64,000 nt of DNA from Pseudomonas fluorescens (GCF_001648775.1 NZ_LVEJ01000023.1:62001-126000); one strand, 5' to 3'. Positions 31,984 to 41,419 are shown, counted from the first letter of the stretch. Made by a program: numbers and translations. The notes: generated by a model not told the origin, from the sequence alone.

Positions 31984-34173
31984 ATGCGCCGTCTGCTGTT
32001 TTGCCTGCTGCTAGGTTTTCTTCCTCTGTTTGTCCACGCCAGTGAGGCGACACGACCGAAAGTCGGTCTGGTGCTGTCCGGCGGCGCCGCGCGTGGGCTG
32101 GCGCACATCGGCGTGCTCAAGGCGCTGGAAGAGCAAGGCATCAAGATCGATGCGATCGCCGGCACCAGCATGGGCGCGGTGGTCGGTGGCCTGTACGCCT
32201 CGGGTTACAAGATCGATGAGCTGGAAAAACTCGCGCTGAGCATCGACTGGCAAGCCGCGCTGTCCGACGCGCCACCGCGTGAAGACGTGCCGTTTCGGCG
32301 CAAGCAGGATGACCGCGACTTCCTGGTCAAACAGAAACTCAGCTTTCGCGACGACGGCAGTCTCGGCCTGCCACTGGGCGTCATTCAGGGGCAGAACCTC
32401 GCGTTGTTGCTGGAAAGTCTGCTGGCGCATACCAGTGATACCCGGGATTTCGACAAGTTGCCGATCCCCTTCCGCGCCGTCGCGACCGACATCGCCAACG
32501 GCGAAAAAGTGGTGTTCCGCAAAGGCCACCTGCCCCAGGTGATTCGCGCCAGCATGTCGATCCCGGCGGTGTTCGCCCCGGTCGAACTCGACGGCCGACT
32601 GCTGGTGGACGGCGGCATGACCGACAACATTCCGCTCGATGTGGCGCGGGAAATGGGCGTCGACGTGGCCATCGTCGTCGATATCGGCACACCGCTGCGC
32701 AATCGCAAACAACTGACCACCGTGGTCGACGTGCTGAACCAGTCGATCACCCTGATGACCCGCAGCAACTCCGAAGAACAGCTGGCCGCGCTGAAACCCT
32801 CCGATGTGCTGATCCAGCCCGCGCTCGCAGCGTTCGGTGTCACAGATTTCGGCAAGGCGCAGGAAATGATCGACGCCGGTTACCGCGCGACCCGAATCCT
32901 CGACGCGCGCCTGGCCACACTCAAACCCGCCGAATCCCGCGACGCCGAACTCGATGCTGCGCGCTCACCGGGGCAGCGCACGCCGATCATCACCGCGATC
33001 CGCGTCGAGAACGACTCGAAAGTCGATGATGATGTGATTCGCTATTACATCCGCCAGCACATCGGCGAGCCGCTGGACCTGGCGCGATTGCACTCGGACA
33101 TGGGCACTTTGTACGGGCTCGATTACTTCGAGCAGGTGCAATACCGCGTGGTGCACAAGGGCGAGGATCACACGTTGGTGATCAGCGCCCGGGGTAAACG
33201 TAGCGGCACCGATTACCTGCGGGTCGGCTTGAACCTGTCAGATGACATGCGCGGCGACAGCGCTTTCAACCTCGGCGCCAGTTACCGCATCAACGGCATC
33301 AACCGCCTCGGCGCAGAATGGCTGACCCGCGCACAGATTGGCGACAAACAAGAGTTGTACACCGAGTTCTATCAACCGCTGGACGTTGGTTCGCGCTACT
33401 TCGTCGCGCCGTATGCATCGTTCGAAGCGCAGAACGTCGACTCGGTGCTCGACAACGATCCGATCGCGCAGTATCGCGTCGAGCGCTACGGTTTCGGTCT
33501 CAACTTCGGTCGCCAGATCGGCAACAACGGCGAAGTGCGTTTCGGTGTGGGTGAGGCGTGGGGCAAGGCCGATGTGCGCATTGGCGATCAGGATCTGCCG
33601 AGTGAAAACTTCAACGAAGGTTTCTATGCGCTGAAGTATTCGTATGACTCACTGGACAACGTGTACTTCCCTCACGAAGGCAAGGACATCAGTCTGACAT
33701 TGATGCAATTCGAACCAAGCCTGGGATCGGACACGCGCTACCGGCAGTGGGAATTCAAACTCGACAAAGCCATGAGCCGTGGCCCGGATACGCTGATTCT
33801 CGGTGGTCGCTATGGGCGCACGCTCGACGATGCCAACGTGGTCACTTCGAGCTTCCTGCTTGGTGGTGCGCGACAGTTGTCGGGTTTCCGTGAGGATGCC
33901 ATTTCCGGGCAAAACGTCAGCCTGATGCGTGCGGTGTATTACCGCCGACTGACACCGCGCTCGTACCTGCCGCTGGACTTCCCGTTGTATGCCGGCGCCT
34001 CCCTGGAGCGTGGACGGGCGTGGAACAACGACAATGAATTCGACAGCGGCTATATCAACGCGGCCAGCGTGTTTATTGGTTTCGACACGCCGCTGGGGCC
34101 GCTGAATTTCAGTTACGGGTTGAATGATGCGAATGAGCAGGCAGTGTATTTGAACCTTGGACAGACCTTCTGA
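31984..34173 (+). CDS. plpD: Patatin-like phospholipase with outer-membrane barrel, PlpD (type Vd)
   Basis: A 729-residue protein. After a signal peptide (MRRLLFCLLLGFLPLFVHA) comes the patatin domain, with the oxyanion loop GGAARG, the nucleophile in GTSMG and the catalytic Asp in DGGMTDNIPL. A POTRA-like domain follows (about 330-410), then a TamA/BamA-type 16-strand beta barrel ending in LNLGQTF, whose final Phe is the usual BAM signal. In P. aeruginosa PlpD is a phospholipase A1 exported by its own barrel. Confidence 0.93.
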   Translation: MRRLLFCLLLGFLPLFVHASEATRPKVGLVLSGGAARGLAHIGVLKALEEQGIKIDAIAGTSMGAVVGGLYASGYKIDELEKLALSIDWQAALSDAPPREDVPFRRKQDDRDFLVKQKLSFRDDGSLGLPLGVIQGQNLALLLESLLAHTSDTRDFDKLPIPFRAVATDIANGEKVVFRKGHLPQVIRASMSIPAVFAPVELDGRLLVDGGMTDNIPLDVAREMGVDVAIVVDIGTPLRNRKQLTTVVDVLNQSITLMTRSNSEEQLAALKPSDVLIQPALAAFGVTDFGKAQEMIDAGYRATRILDARLATLKPAESRDAELDAARSPGQRTPIITAIRVENDSKVDDDVIRYYIRQHIGEPLDLARLHSDMGTLYGLDYFEQVQYRVVHKGEDHTLVISARGKRSGTDYLRVGLNLSDDMRGDSAFNLGASYRINGINRLGAEWLTRAQIGDKQELYTEFYQPLDVGSRYFVAPYASFEAQNVDSVLDNDPIAQYRVERYGFGLNFGRQIGNNGEVRFGVGEAWGKADVRIGDQDLPSENFNEGFYALKYSYDSLDNVYFPHEGKDISLTLMQFEPSLGSDTRYRQWEFKLDKAMSRGPDTLILGGRYGRTLDDANVVTSSFLLGGARQLSGFREDAISGQNVSLMRAVYYRRLTPRSYLPLDFPLYAGASLERGRAWNNDNEFDSGYINAASVFIGFDTPLGPLNFSYGLNDANEQAVYLNLGQTF

Positions 34174-34195
34174 TCAGGTCGCCTGACAATCCGCC

Positions 34196-34260
34196 TTCGC
34201 GAGCAGGCTCGCTCCCACAGGGGAACGCATTCCAATTGTAGGAGCGAGCCTGCTCGCGAA
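34196..34260. repeat. REPIN
   Basis: Inverted pair of GCGAGCAGGCTCGCTCCCAC and GGAGCGAGCCTGCTCGCGAA between convergent plpD and the fimV-like gene. Confidence 0.9.
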
Positions 34261-34297
34261 GGCGGTATCAGCTCAACCGCAAATCGGATCGGAGGCT

Positions 34298-36073
34298 TCA
34301 GCGAATTCCCGCCAGCAACGTACGCGCCGTTTGCTTCAAAGGTTCATCGCCCTCTTTGAGCAATTCATTGAGCAACGCAATCGCGCTGTCGATGTCACCG
34401 TCGTCAATGCACGTCTGAGCCTGTTCGAGCTTTCCGGAATTTTCGTCGTGTACTGGCTCTGGTGTCTGCAAATCCAAAGGTTGCAGCGCCAGTGACGGTT
34501 CGGGATCAGCAAATTCATTGAGAAAATCTTCATCCAGTGGCCCTGCTTCCACCTCAGGGATCCACTCAAGTTCAGCGTCGTCGCTGGCTGTTTCCGGCAA
34601 TTCAAAGTCCTGCGGCAAGACCTGCAAACCGGAACCGAGCGCGGAAGTCTCTGCTGGCGGCTCGGCAGGGGCCGAACGACTGTCTTCCAGATCCCAACTG
34701 GAATCCATCGACAACTCGCCCAGGTTCAACTCGAAATCATCTTCAGGGGCCGGTTGTGCAGCGACAACGGGGGCCGCCGCGATGATCGGCGCCACCGCGG
34801 CCAACGCTGCGGCCCCGGACAGTTTCGGATGTCGGGCGCGAACCTCCCGCAACGTCTGGGCATCGACGCCCTGTTCGCGCAAATGACTTTCCTGTAGATC
34901 GTAGGCGGCGTTATCGCCCTGGCGCCCCAGCACCTCCAGCAATTGCACACCCAGGTCGACGCGCTCCGGTTCCTTGTGCAAGGCATCGCGCAGCAAGCCG
35001 ACCGCCTCACCAAGCCGTCCGTAAGCCAGATAGATGCCCACCGCTTCAAGCACGTCGCCCGCCGCCGGCTCTTCACGGTGCTCGGCTGAGGCGTGAGCCC
35101 TGACAGGCTCGCTGCTTTCGGCCGCATCGACATCGGGATCATTGCGCAGTGGCATCAGCGGCAACGGCTCGTCACTCGGTGTCTGTTGTTGCCGTCGACG
35201 GTAAATAAACAGCCCGCCCAATGCGCCCAACACTAACAACAGAGCGCCGAGCACTGGCCAGTTCAAACCCTCTTCCGCGGGCTCTACCGCCGCAGCGACC
35301 GGGGCCAGGGTCGGGGCCACTACGGGCGGTGGCGTTGGTTTTTGCAGTTCTGCCAAGCGCGTTTGCAAATCACTGACCTGCTTTTTGCCGTCGGCTATCT
35401 GCACATCCTGTGATTGCAGTTTGCTGTTCAGTTCATCGACGGTTTTTTGCAATTGCTGATTCAGCGATACGCTGGCGGCCAATTGCTCGGCCACGGCATC
35501 AGCGGCGGCGCTTGTTGCAGGCGCGGGTGCGGATGCAGGTGCGGTCTCGCGTTTGCCTTGGGCAGCCTGCGCTGGCGCGGTTACAGGTTCGACCGTGGGG
35601 AATGCAGAGGATTGCGGGCGGGGATCCGGCTCGTCAGTGGCCGGCACGATTCCGGGCGAACCGGGCGGATCGATCAGTACGGTGTACTCGCGCAACAACC
35701 GGCCATTGGGCTGATTGAGTTGTACGAGGAAATTCAGAAACGGCTCATTGACCGGTTTATTGGAGGTCACCCGGATCATTTGGCGATTGCCATGCACGAT
35801 GGGCGTGAACTTCAGGTCATTGAGGAAAAACACCCGCTCGACCCCGGCCTGACCGAACTCATCTGCCGTCGCCAGGCTGACCGAGAGTTCGTTCTGCGTG
35901 AGCGCGCCGACATCCACTAAAGCGATGTCGGCCTTGAGCGGCTGATTGAGGGCTGAATGAACAGTGATGTCACCCAGCCCCAGGGCCATCGACCCGGTCG
36001 AGTAACTGAATACGCCAGCGACCAACAGCCATTTGGCGCCACCGCGCAGTACCACGTGCCAACTTGCGAGCAT
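34298..36073 (-). CDS. FimV-like pilus/polarity protein
   Basis: A 591-residue protein. The N-terminal FimV domain after the signal sequence reads LGLGDITVHSALNQPLKADIALVD..FFLNDLKFTPIV..NEPFLNFLVQLNQPNGRLLREYTVLIDPP. Then come a coiled coil (NQQLQKTVDELNSKLQ), a membrane helix (WPVLGALLLVLGALGGLFIYRRR), an acidic cytoplasmic region with TPR-like helices and the FimV C-terminal motif (KLEQAQTCIDDGDIDSAIALLNELL). It is shorter than P. aeruginosa FimV (919 residues), so it may be a paralogue. The second ATG at 36073 has AAGGG at correct distance. Confidence 0.85.
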   Translation of the reverse strand: MLASWHVVLRGGAKWLLVAGVFSYSTGSMALGLGDITVHSALNQPLKADIALVDVGALTQNELSVSLATADEFGQAGVERVFFLNDLKFTPIVHGNRQMIRVTSNKPVNEPFLNFLVQLNQPNGRLLREYTVLIDPPGSPGIVPATDEPDPRPQSSAFPTVEPVTAPAQAAQGKRETAPASAPAPATSAAADAVAEQLAASVSLNQQLQKTVDELNSKLQSQDVQIADGKKQVSDLQTRLAELQKPTPPPVVAPTLAPVAAAVEPAEEGLNWPVLGALLLVLGALGGLFIYRRRQQQTPSDEPLPLMPLRNDPDVDAAESSEPVRAHASAEHREEPAAGDVLEAVGIYLAYGRLGEAVGLLRDALHKEPERVDLGVQLLEVLGRQGDNAAYDLQESHLREQGVDAQTLREVRARHPKLSGAAALAAVAPIIAAAPVVAAQPAPEDDFELNLGELSMDSSWDLEDSRSAPAEPPAETSALGSGLQVLPQDFELPETASDDAELEWIPEVEAGPLDEDFLNEFADPEPSLALQPLDLQTPEPVHDENSGKLEQAQTCIDDGDIDSAIALLNELLKEGDEPLKQTARTLLAGIR

Positions 36074-36200
36074 GAGCATCCCTTAAATAAGCAAAACCGA
36101 CTTCTATGCGTTCGCACATCCGGTACGAACACGATATTGCCCAGTAGTTCTTATAGTCTGCTCCGCGCGATCCCTCAAAAAACCGGTGCGCGATAATGCC

Positions 36201-36635
36201 TCAAGATTTTTCCAGGTTGGCCAGAATGTGCCCGTGAACGCGCATGCACACCTTCAAATCCGCCTCGTCGACGCCCTCGAACAATTCGTGGCGCAGTTGT
36301 GTGGCAATGGTTTCGATTTGTTCGATCAACGGCAGGGCCGGCGCGCAGAGCACGATCTTTTTCGCCCGGCGGTCTTCCATCACGGACTGGCGTTGCACCA
36401 GGCCCTGGCTTTCCAGACTATCGAGCAAACGGGCAAGGGTCGGGCCTTCGACGCCGACGCTCTGCGCCAGCTCCCGCTGGGTCGGCGCCTCTTCGAAGCG
36501 CGCCAGATGCAGCAGCACCAGCCAGCGCGCCTGGGACAAACCCAGGCCGGCCAGCCGGCGGTCCAGTTCAGCACGCCAGCCACGGGACATCTGGGCCAGT
36601 TGCATGCCAAAGCGGTGTTGATCGGTTAACGGCAT
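36201..36635 (-). CDS. MarR/SlyA-family regulator
   Basis: A 144-residue winged-helix regulator. WLVLLHLARFEEAPTQRELAQSVGVEGPTLARLLDSLESQGLVQRQ is the MarR DNA-binding core, and SVMEDRRAKKIVLCAPA is its wing. Helical ends form the dimer. MarR proteins repress transport or stress genes until a small aromatic ligand binds. No obvious target is next to it. Confidence 0.9.
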   Translation of the reverse strand: MPLTDQHRFGMQLAQMSRGWRAELDRRLAGLGLSQARWLVLLHLARFEEAPTQRELAQSVGVEGPTLARLLDSLESQGLVQRQSVMEDRRAKKIVLCAPALPLIEQIETIATQLRHELFEGVDEADLKVCMRVHGHILANLEKS

Positions 36636-37037
36636 AAAACACTCACGGTTAGACTGAAAAATAAAGAATTTCTAATTATTAGCCAGCTAAGCATGAGCTG
36701 CAGTTATAGGCAAGTGGCGGTCTGTACTGAATCGTTACATCTTGAGGCCCCTCACCCTGGCCCTCTCCCAGAGGGAGAGGGGACTGAATGGGGGATGCTT
36801 AAGATATTCTGCGACTTGGGAGGGCTTTGCTGAATCCAGAATTGGACGGCCCTCACCCTGGCCCTTTCCCAGAGGGAGAGGGGACTGAATGGGGGATGCT
36901 TCAGGATTACGCCGACCTGATCCTGCTTTACCGAATCCATAATCGACTGGTTCTTTCAGGTCGATGTCAAACCTCAGACGCCTCGGTCGGCCCCCTCTCC
37001 CTCTGGGAGAGGGCTGGGGTGAGGGTACTCAGGCGAA
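36636..37037. other. Gap between the marR gene and recQ, mostly repeat
   Basis: From 36640 to 36740 it is AT-rich and probably contains the marR promoter. The rest is the composite repeat described separately. No gene is seen. Confidence 0.5.
36749..37025. repeat. Composite intergenic repeat element, copy B (inverted relative to copy A)
   Basis: Contains two near-identical blocks (CCTCACCCTGGCCCT.. GGGAGAGGGGACTGAATGG..GATGCTT) at about 36749-36798 and 36851-36902, then CATAATCGACTGG, TTTCAGGTCGATGTC and a closing CCCTCTGGGAGAGGGCTGGG. Read on the minus strand, the order GGCCGACC, GACATCGACCTGAAA, GTCGATTATGGATTC matches copy A. Confidence 0.78.
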
Positions 37038-39167
37038 TTACATCTCGAATTCCGACTGCAACGCAGCCCGCACGCAATACAGCACGCCTTCCGGGACCCG
37101 ACCTGCAAACAACTCGGCGATTTCGGCGACCGACGGCAACTCACCTTCGCCATCCAGGAACGCGTCCTGCACTTCGCCCATCAGCTCTTCAGGCAAGTCC
37201 AGCGCCTGCTCGAGGGACAATTGCTGCTTGCCGATGGCCTCGGCGAGCATGGTGTAGACGTTTTTTTCCGAGCACTGCAACTGACCGGCGATCTGCAACG
37301 GCGTCATCCCGGCGCGGGCCAATGTGATCAGCTCGTGGCGCAAATCGGCCACCGCTTTCGGTGCCTCGACTTCGCCGCCCAGCACTTCGAGGAACGCCTC
37401 GCCATAACGTTCCAGCTTGCGTGCACCGACGCCGCTGACCCGGGCCATTTCCGCCAGCGAAGTCGGTTGACTGCGCAGCATCTCCAGCAGCGTCGAGTCG
37501 GGGAAGATGACGTAAGGCGGCACACCGTGTTCTTCGGCGAGTTTGCGCCGCAGGGCGCGCAAGGCTTCCCACTGTTCGCGCTCTTCGCCGCGCACCAATT
37601 GGCTGGCCGGGCTCTTGCTGTTGGTCTTGGCGGCGACTTGCGGTTTCAGGTCGCGGCGCAGCTCCAGGCTCACCTCGCCCTTGAGCAGTGGTCGGCAACT
37701 GTCGTTCAGCCGCAGGCCGCCGTAACCTTCATGATCGACATCGGCCAAGCCCCGCGCGACCAACTGACGGAACAACGAACGCCATTCGCTTTCGCTCAGT
37801 GCTTTGCCCACGCCATACACCGACAAATGCTGATGGCCGAAGCTGCGGACTTTTTCGTTGTCCTTGCCCAGCAACACATCGACCAGATGGCCAACGCCAT
37901 ACCGCTGGCCGGTGCGGAAAATCGCCGACAACGCCTGACGCGCCGGCTCGGTGGCGTCCCAGGTCTGCACGCCATCGACACAGTTGTCGCAATGGCCGCA
38001 TGGCTCGGGCATGTCTTCGTCGAAATACGCCAGCAAGGTCTGGCGACGGCAGCGGGTTTCTTCGCACAGCGACAGCATGGCGTCGAGCTTGTGCTGCTCC
38101 AGACGCTTGTGCCGCTCGTCGCCTTCGGAGTTCTGCAGCATCTGCTTGAGCATCACCACGTCTTGCAGACCGTAGGCCATCCACGCATCCGCCGGCAGGC
38201 CGTCACGGCCACCGCGACCGGTTTCCTGGTAATACGCTTCAAGGGATTTCGGCAGATCGAGATGTGCGACAAAGCGTACGTTGGGCTTGTCGATGCCCAT
38301 GCCGAACGCCACGGTGGCAACCATGATCAGGCCTTCCTCATTGAGGAAGCGCTTCTGGTTGAAGGCACGCAGATCGTTGGGCAGACCGGCGTGATACGGC
38401 AGCGCCGGGAAGCCTTGCTCGCTCAGGAACGCTGCGACTTCCTCGACTTTCTTGCGTGACAGGCAATAAACGATGCCGGCATCGCTGCGCCGCTCGGCGA
38501 GGAACGCCAGCAACTGCTTGCGCGGCTGCTCTTTGGGCACGATGCGGTAGAAGATATTCGGGCGGTCGAAGCTCGACAGGAAGCGCTCGGCATTTTGCAG
38601 GTGCAGGCGCGTGACGATCTCTTCGCGGGTCCGTTTGTCGGCAGTCGCCGTCAGGGCGATACGCGGCACGTCGGGAAACATCTCGGCCAACTGGCCCAGT
38701 TGCAGGTATTCCGGACGGAAGTCGTGGCCCCATTGCGATACGCAATGCGCCTCGTCGATGGCGAACAACGCGATGTTCAGCCCTTGCAGGAACGACAGCA
38801 TGCGCGGCTGCACCAAGCGCTCGGGCGCCAGATACAACATCTTCACTTCGCCACGCTTGATTCGCGTCGCGAGGTCGCGCTGTTGTTCGGCGCTGAGCGT
38901 GGAGTTCAACGCAGCGGCGGCGACACCCAGCTCTTCGAGGGTGGCAACCTGGTCGTCCATCAACGCGATCAACGGCGACACCACCACCGCCAGGCCATCG
39001 CGCAACAGTGCCGGCACCTGGAAGCACAGGGACTTACCGCCACCGGTAGGCATCAGCACCAGCGCATCACCGCCACTGGCCACGCGCTCAATGATTGCAC
39101 CCTGACGGCCACGGAAACTGTCGTAGCCGAAGATGTCCTTGAGGACGCGTTGAGCCTGTTCGAGCAT
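37038..39167 (-). CDS. recQ: ATP-dependent DNA helicase RecQ
   Basis: A 709-residue superfamily 2 helicase for recombination repair. It starts MLEQAQRVLKDIFGYDSFRG at ATG 39167 behind CTGGAG. Motif 0 is FRGRQ, Walker A is MPTGGGKSLCFQ, DEAH box is AIDEAHCVSQWGHDFRPEY, motif VI is YQETGRGGRDG. The zinc module (CRRQTLLAYF, CGHCDNC) and RQC domain follow, and an HRDC domain (REQWEALRALRRKLAEEHGVPPYVIF). The C-terminus carries an additional helix-turn-helix-like extension of about 100 residues. Confidence 0.96.
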   Translation of the reverse strand: MLEQAQRVLKDIFGYDSFRGRQGAIIERVASGGDALVLMPTGGGKSLCFQVPALLRDGLAVVVSPLIALMDDQVATLEELGVAAAALNSTLSAEQQRDLATRIKRGEVKMLYLAPERLVQPRMLSFLQGLNIALFAIDEAHCVSQWGHDFRPEYLQLGQLAEMFPDVPRIALTATADKRTREEIVTRLHLQNAERFLSSFDRPNIFYRIVPKEQPRKQLLAFLAERRSDAGIVYCLSRKKVEEVAAFLSEQGFPALPYHAGLPNDLRAFNQKRFLNEEGLIMVATVAFGMGIDKPNVRFVAHLDLPKSLEAYYQETGRGGRDGLPADAWMAYGLQDVVMLKQMLQNSEGDERHKRLEQHKLDAMLSLCEETRCRRQTLLAYFDEDMPEPCGHCDNCVDGVQTWDATEPARQALSAIFRTGQRYGVGHLVDVLLGKDNEKVRSFGHQHLSVYGVGKALSESEWRSLFRQLVARGLADVDHEGYGGLRLNDSCRPLLKGEVSLELRRDLKPQVAAKTNSKSPASQLVRGEEREQWEALRALRRKLAEEHGVPPYVIFPDSTLLEMLRSQPTSLAEMARVSGVGARKLERYGEAFLEVLGGEVEAPKAVADLRHELITLARAGMTPLQIAGQLQCSEKNVYTMLAEAIGKQQLSLEQALDLPEELMGEVQDAFLDGEGELPSVAEIAELFAGRVPEGVLYCVRAALQSEFEM

Positions 39168-39355
39168 AAAAACTCCAGAAATCACAAAAACATCCCTGCA
39201 AGGCTGGTTCATGACGGGCAAAGCTGCACCGCAGAATCGTAAGAACGCATTGCATGACAGGCGCAATGCGCGCAGGGAGCGCAAAACGCGGCAGTATACC
39301 CGAGCCCTCCCCTGCACAGGGTGCCGCTGATAAGACACAGCTTCACATCGACCCC

Positions 39356-39444
39356 TGTGGGAGCGAGCCTGCTCGCGAATGCGGTGGGTCAGTCACTATA
39401 AAGGCGCCTGACACAGCGCTTTCGCGAGCAGGCTCGCTCCCACA
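39356..39444. repeat. REPIN
   Basis: Inverted pair of TGTGGGAGCGAGCCTGCTCG elements in the 384-base gap between divergent recQ and the UPF0149 gene. Nothing else is seen in that gap beyond the likely promoters. Confidence 0.9.
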
Positions 39445-39551
39445 GGGTTTGGATGCCGTCCGTTATTGCGGCAAATCTGCCATGCGGCTGGCTTGAGCGC
39501 GCAAGAAGGCCTAGAATTCCCGCATTGTTTATTCCCCAAGGTAGCCCCGTA

Positions 39552-40139
39552 ATGTCCTTCGCTGAGCAATTGACCCGCCTGCAAGTCTTCCTCGACGCCG
39601 ACGAACTGCATGACGAGGCGCTGGATTACGTGGCCGCTCACGGCTACCTCACCGCCCTGTCGATCTGCTCGGACGTCGTGCCGGATCGTGAGTGGATCGA
39701 CGCCCTGTTCGCCGAAGAGCCGCACTACAGCGGTGAAGCCCAACGCGAAGAGATCGAAGCCACTTTGATCGGCCTCAAGGCGCACATCGCCCGTCAACTG
39801 GCCTCGGATGAAGAATTCGAACTGCCATGCGAACTGGATCTGGGCGACGAGCCGGACGATTCCGAACTGCGCGGCTGGTGCATCGGTTTCATGGAAGGCG
39901 TGTTCCTGCGTGAAGCCGCCTGGTTCGAAACCGCCGAAGAAGAAGTCAGCGAAATGTTGCTGCCGATCATGGTCGGTTCGGGCCTGTTCGACGAGCAGCC
40001 GGAATTCGAAGACATCGCCAAGGACGCCAACCTGATGGACGACATGATCGTGCAGATCCCGGAAGCCCTGACCGCGCTGTACTTGCTGTGCCAGGCGCCA
40101 GACGAAAAACCGGCGATCCTCAAGCCACGTCACCACTAA
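39552..40139 (+). CDS. UPF0149/YecA family protein
   Basis: A 195-residue acidic protein, start MSFAEQLTRLQVFLDADELHDEALDYVAAHGYLTAL, which fits the UPF0149 (YgfB/YecA) family. The family core ELRGWCIGFMEGVFLREAAWF is present. There is no SEC-C metal-binding tail, unlike E. coli YecA. The frame is open from 39453, but the ATG at 39552 fits homologues. Its function is unknown. Confidence 0.88.
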   Translation: MSFAEQLTRLQVFLDADELHDEALDYVAAHGYLTALSICSDVVPDREWIDALFAEEPHYSGEAQREEIEATLIGLKAHIARQLASDEEFELPCELDLGDEPDDSELRGWCIGFMEGVFLREAAWFETAEEEVSEMLLPIMVGSGLFDEQPEFEDIAKDANLMDDMIVQIPEALTALYLLCQAPDEKPAILKPRHH

Positions 40140-40149
40140 GATCCGGCCT

Positions 40150-40545
40150 ATGGACAACCCCATAGGCAACCGCCCCCTGATGTTGCGCTACTTCTTGCTG
40201 GCCGTCGGCTGGCTCAGCGTGGCATTGGGGGTGATCGGGATTTTCCTGCCCGTTTTGCCCACCACCCCATTTCTCCTGCTCGCAGCGGCGTGTTTCGCCC
40301 GCAGCTCTCCGCGCTTTTACAAATGGCTGGTCGAACATCCCCGGCTCGGGCCATGGATCCGCGATTACCTCGATGGCAACGGCATACCGCTCAAGGGCAA
40401 GGTCTACGCGATCGGGCTGATGTGGGCGAGCATTCTGTTCTCGTGTTATCTGGTGCCGCTGCCGTGGGCACGGGGGTTCATGCTGACCAGTGCGGTGCTG
40501 GTGACGGTTTATATTTTGCGGCAGAAGACTTTGCGCAAATCCTGA
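40150..40545 (+). CDS. YbaN family (DUF454) inner-membrane protein
   Basis: A 131-residue protein with three to four hydrophobic helices. LAVGWLSVALGVIGIFLPVLPTTPFLLLAAACFARSSPRFYKWL is diagnostic for DUF454. It begins 10 bases after the UPF0149 gene and is probably co-transcribed. Function unknown. Confidence 0.92.
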   Translation: MDNPIGNRPLMLRYFLLAVGWLSVALGVIGIFLPVLPTTPFLLLAAACFARSSPRFYKWLVEHPRLGPWIRDYLDGNGIPLKGKVYAIGLMWASILFSCYLVPLPWARGFMLTSAVLVTVYILRQKTLRKS

Positions 40546-40556
40546 GCCTCTTTGCC

Positions 40557-40576
40557 TTTAAACAATATTGTTTAAA
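40557..40576. promoter_or_regulatory. Perfect 20-base AT-rich palindrome
   Basis: TTTAAACAAT followed by ATTGTTTAAA with no gap. It could be the end-of-transcript hairpin of ybaN or an operator for the transcript leading to the DUF6124 gene. Confidence 0.45.
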
Positions 40577-40684
40577 AGACACCTCCAGACACGCCTTTCA
40601 GGCTACAAATTCTTGCGCCTTTGCCTACAGCTAAGCCAGAATCCGCCGGCTTGTGCGCCTTGGGGTCGGGTTCTATTGTGGTGC

Positions 40685-40719
40685 GGTCGCTGAAGAGTCA
40701 GCGATCGGGTTTAGCGACC
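40685..40719 (+). other. Hairpin CGCTGA-AGAG-TCAGCG with flanking GGTCGCT/AGCGACC
   Basis: A short perfect stem at 40688-40703 nested in a second complementary pair. It lies 68 bases before the C4-like RNA. TTTAGCGAC recurs at about 40870, so it might pair with the leader downstream. Confidence 0.4.
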
Positions 40720-40786
40720 CAAATCTGTAATAGGTGCATCAGCGCTCCATGCTTTGTGGCAGATTCAATGTCTGCAACTTCGCTAT

Positions 40787-40862
40787 GGTGGCTGTATGCG
40801 GGAGACCCTCGGGTCTGCCGGGTGCCTATAACCGGTTCGCTAACCTGCGTACAGCCGCCACC
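40787..40862 (+). ncRNA. C4-antisense-like structured RNA upstream of the DUF6124 gene
   Basis: The outer stem GGTGGCTGTATGC pairs with GCGTACAGCCGCCACC. Inside are one hairpin with AGACCCTCGGGTCT and a second with CCGG..CCGG (GCCGGGTGCCTATAACCGG), followed by TTCGCTAACC. This three-way plan and the sequences GGGAGACC..GGTCTGCCGG and ACCGGTTCGC.AACC match what I recall of the phage P1-type C4 antisense RNA motif. It ends 51 bases before the DUF6124 start. Confidence 0.65.
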
Positions 40863-40913
40863 TTCCTGTTTAGCGACAGTTCTGGGCGGCTCCACTCTTA
40901 TAGGAGCTTCACC

Positions 40914-41273
40914 ATGATCAAACCAACACCCAACCCGCCCGAAACCGATCTCGCCTCACCCTACGAATCCCTCGATTCAAAAAAACTCAACGACGCCGCC
41001 GAACGCGCCCTCGACCACTATCTCTGCCCACCCGGCTCCACCCCACCACCGCGAAAAACCCGCCGGATGTACGCCGTCACCGCAGACTTCAAAAACGAAG
41101 AACTGCTGGCCGATGCCAGCGAGACACTCGCCTCAGCCAGAACCATCGCCCATGACTTCGCCCACCTCATACCCGCGTCGCAGCGCAGGACGTTGTTGGG
41201 GATCGCGCAACTGATCATGCTCGGGGAGCTGGCGGTGAATCGGGTGATGGATAATCTGGAGTTGCCGGGTTGA
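40914..41273 (+). CDS. DUF6124/DUF3077-type small protein
   Basis: A 119-residue soluble protein. TPNPPETDLASPYESLDSKKLNDAAERALDHYL near the N-terminus and LLGIAQLIMLGELAVNRVMDN near the end mark the Pseudomonas family named DUF6124 (earlier DUF3077). The ATG follows AGGAGC. The family is often found in multiple copies in Pseudomonas genomes; its function is unknown. It is preceded by the C4-like RNA, whose pairing could control it. Confidence 0.85.
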   Translation: MIKPTPNPPETDLASPYESLDSKKLNDAAERALDHYLCPPGSTPPPRKTRRMYAVTADFKNEELLADASETLASARTIAHDFAHLIPASQRRTLLGIAQLIMLGELAVNRVMDNLELPG

Positions 41274-41320
41274 TGCAGGCGTGATCAACCGCTGAGTTAT
41301 TCGGCGTCAGATCTGGCGCT

Positions 41321-41384
41321 TTCGCGAGCAGGCTCGCTCCCACAGTTAACCGCACTCCAATGTGGGAGCGAGCCTGCTCGCGAA
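41321..41384. repeat. REPIN
   Basis: Inverted REP pair (TTCGCGAGCAGGCTCGCTCC and inverse) after the DUF6124 gene. Confidence 0.9.
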
Positions 41385-41419
41385 GGGGCCAGAATGAGCA
41401 ACGCCATACCATCAGACAG

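Noticed and set aside
40787..40862. Prophage remnant, because of the C4-like RNA
   Set aside because: No phage gene, integrase or attachment site is seen on either side; the genes around are chromosomal.
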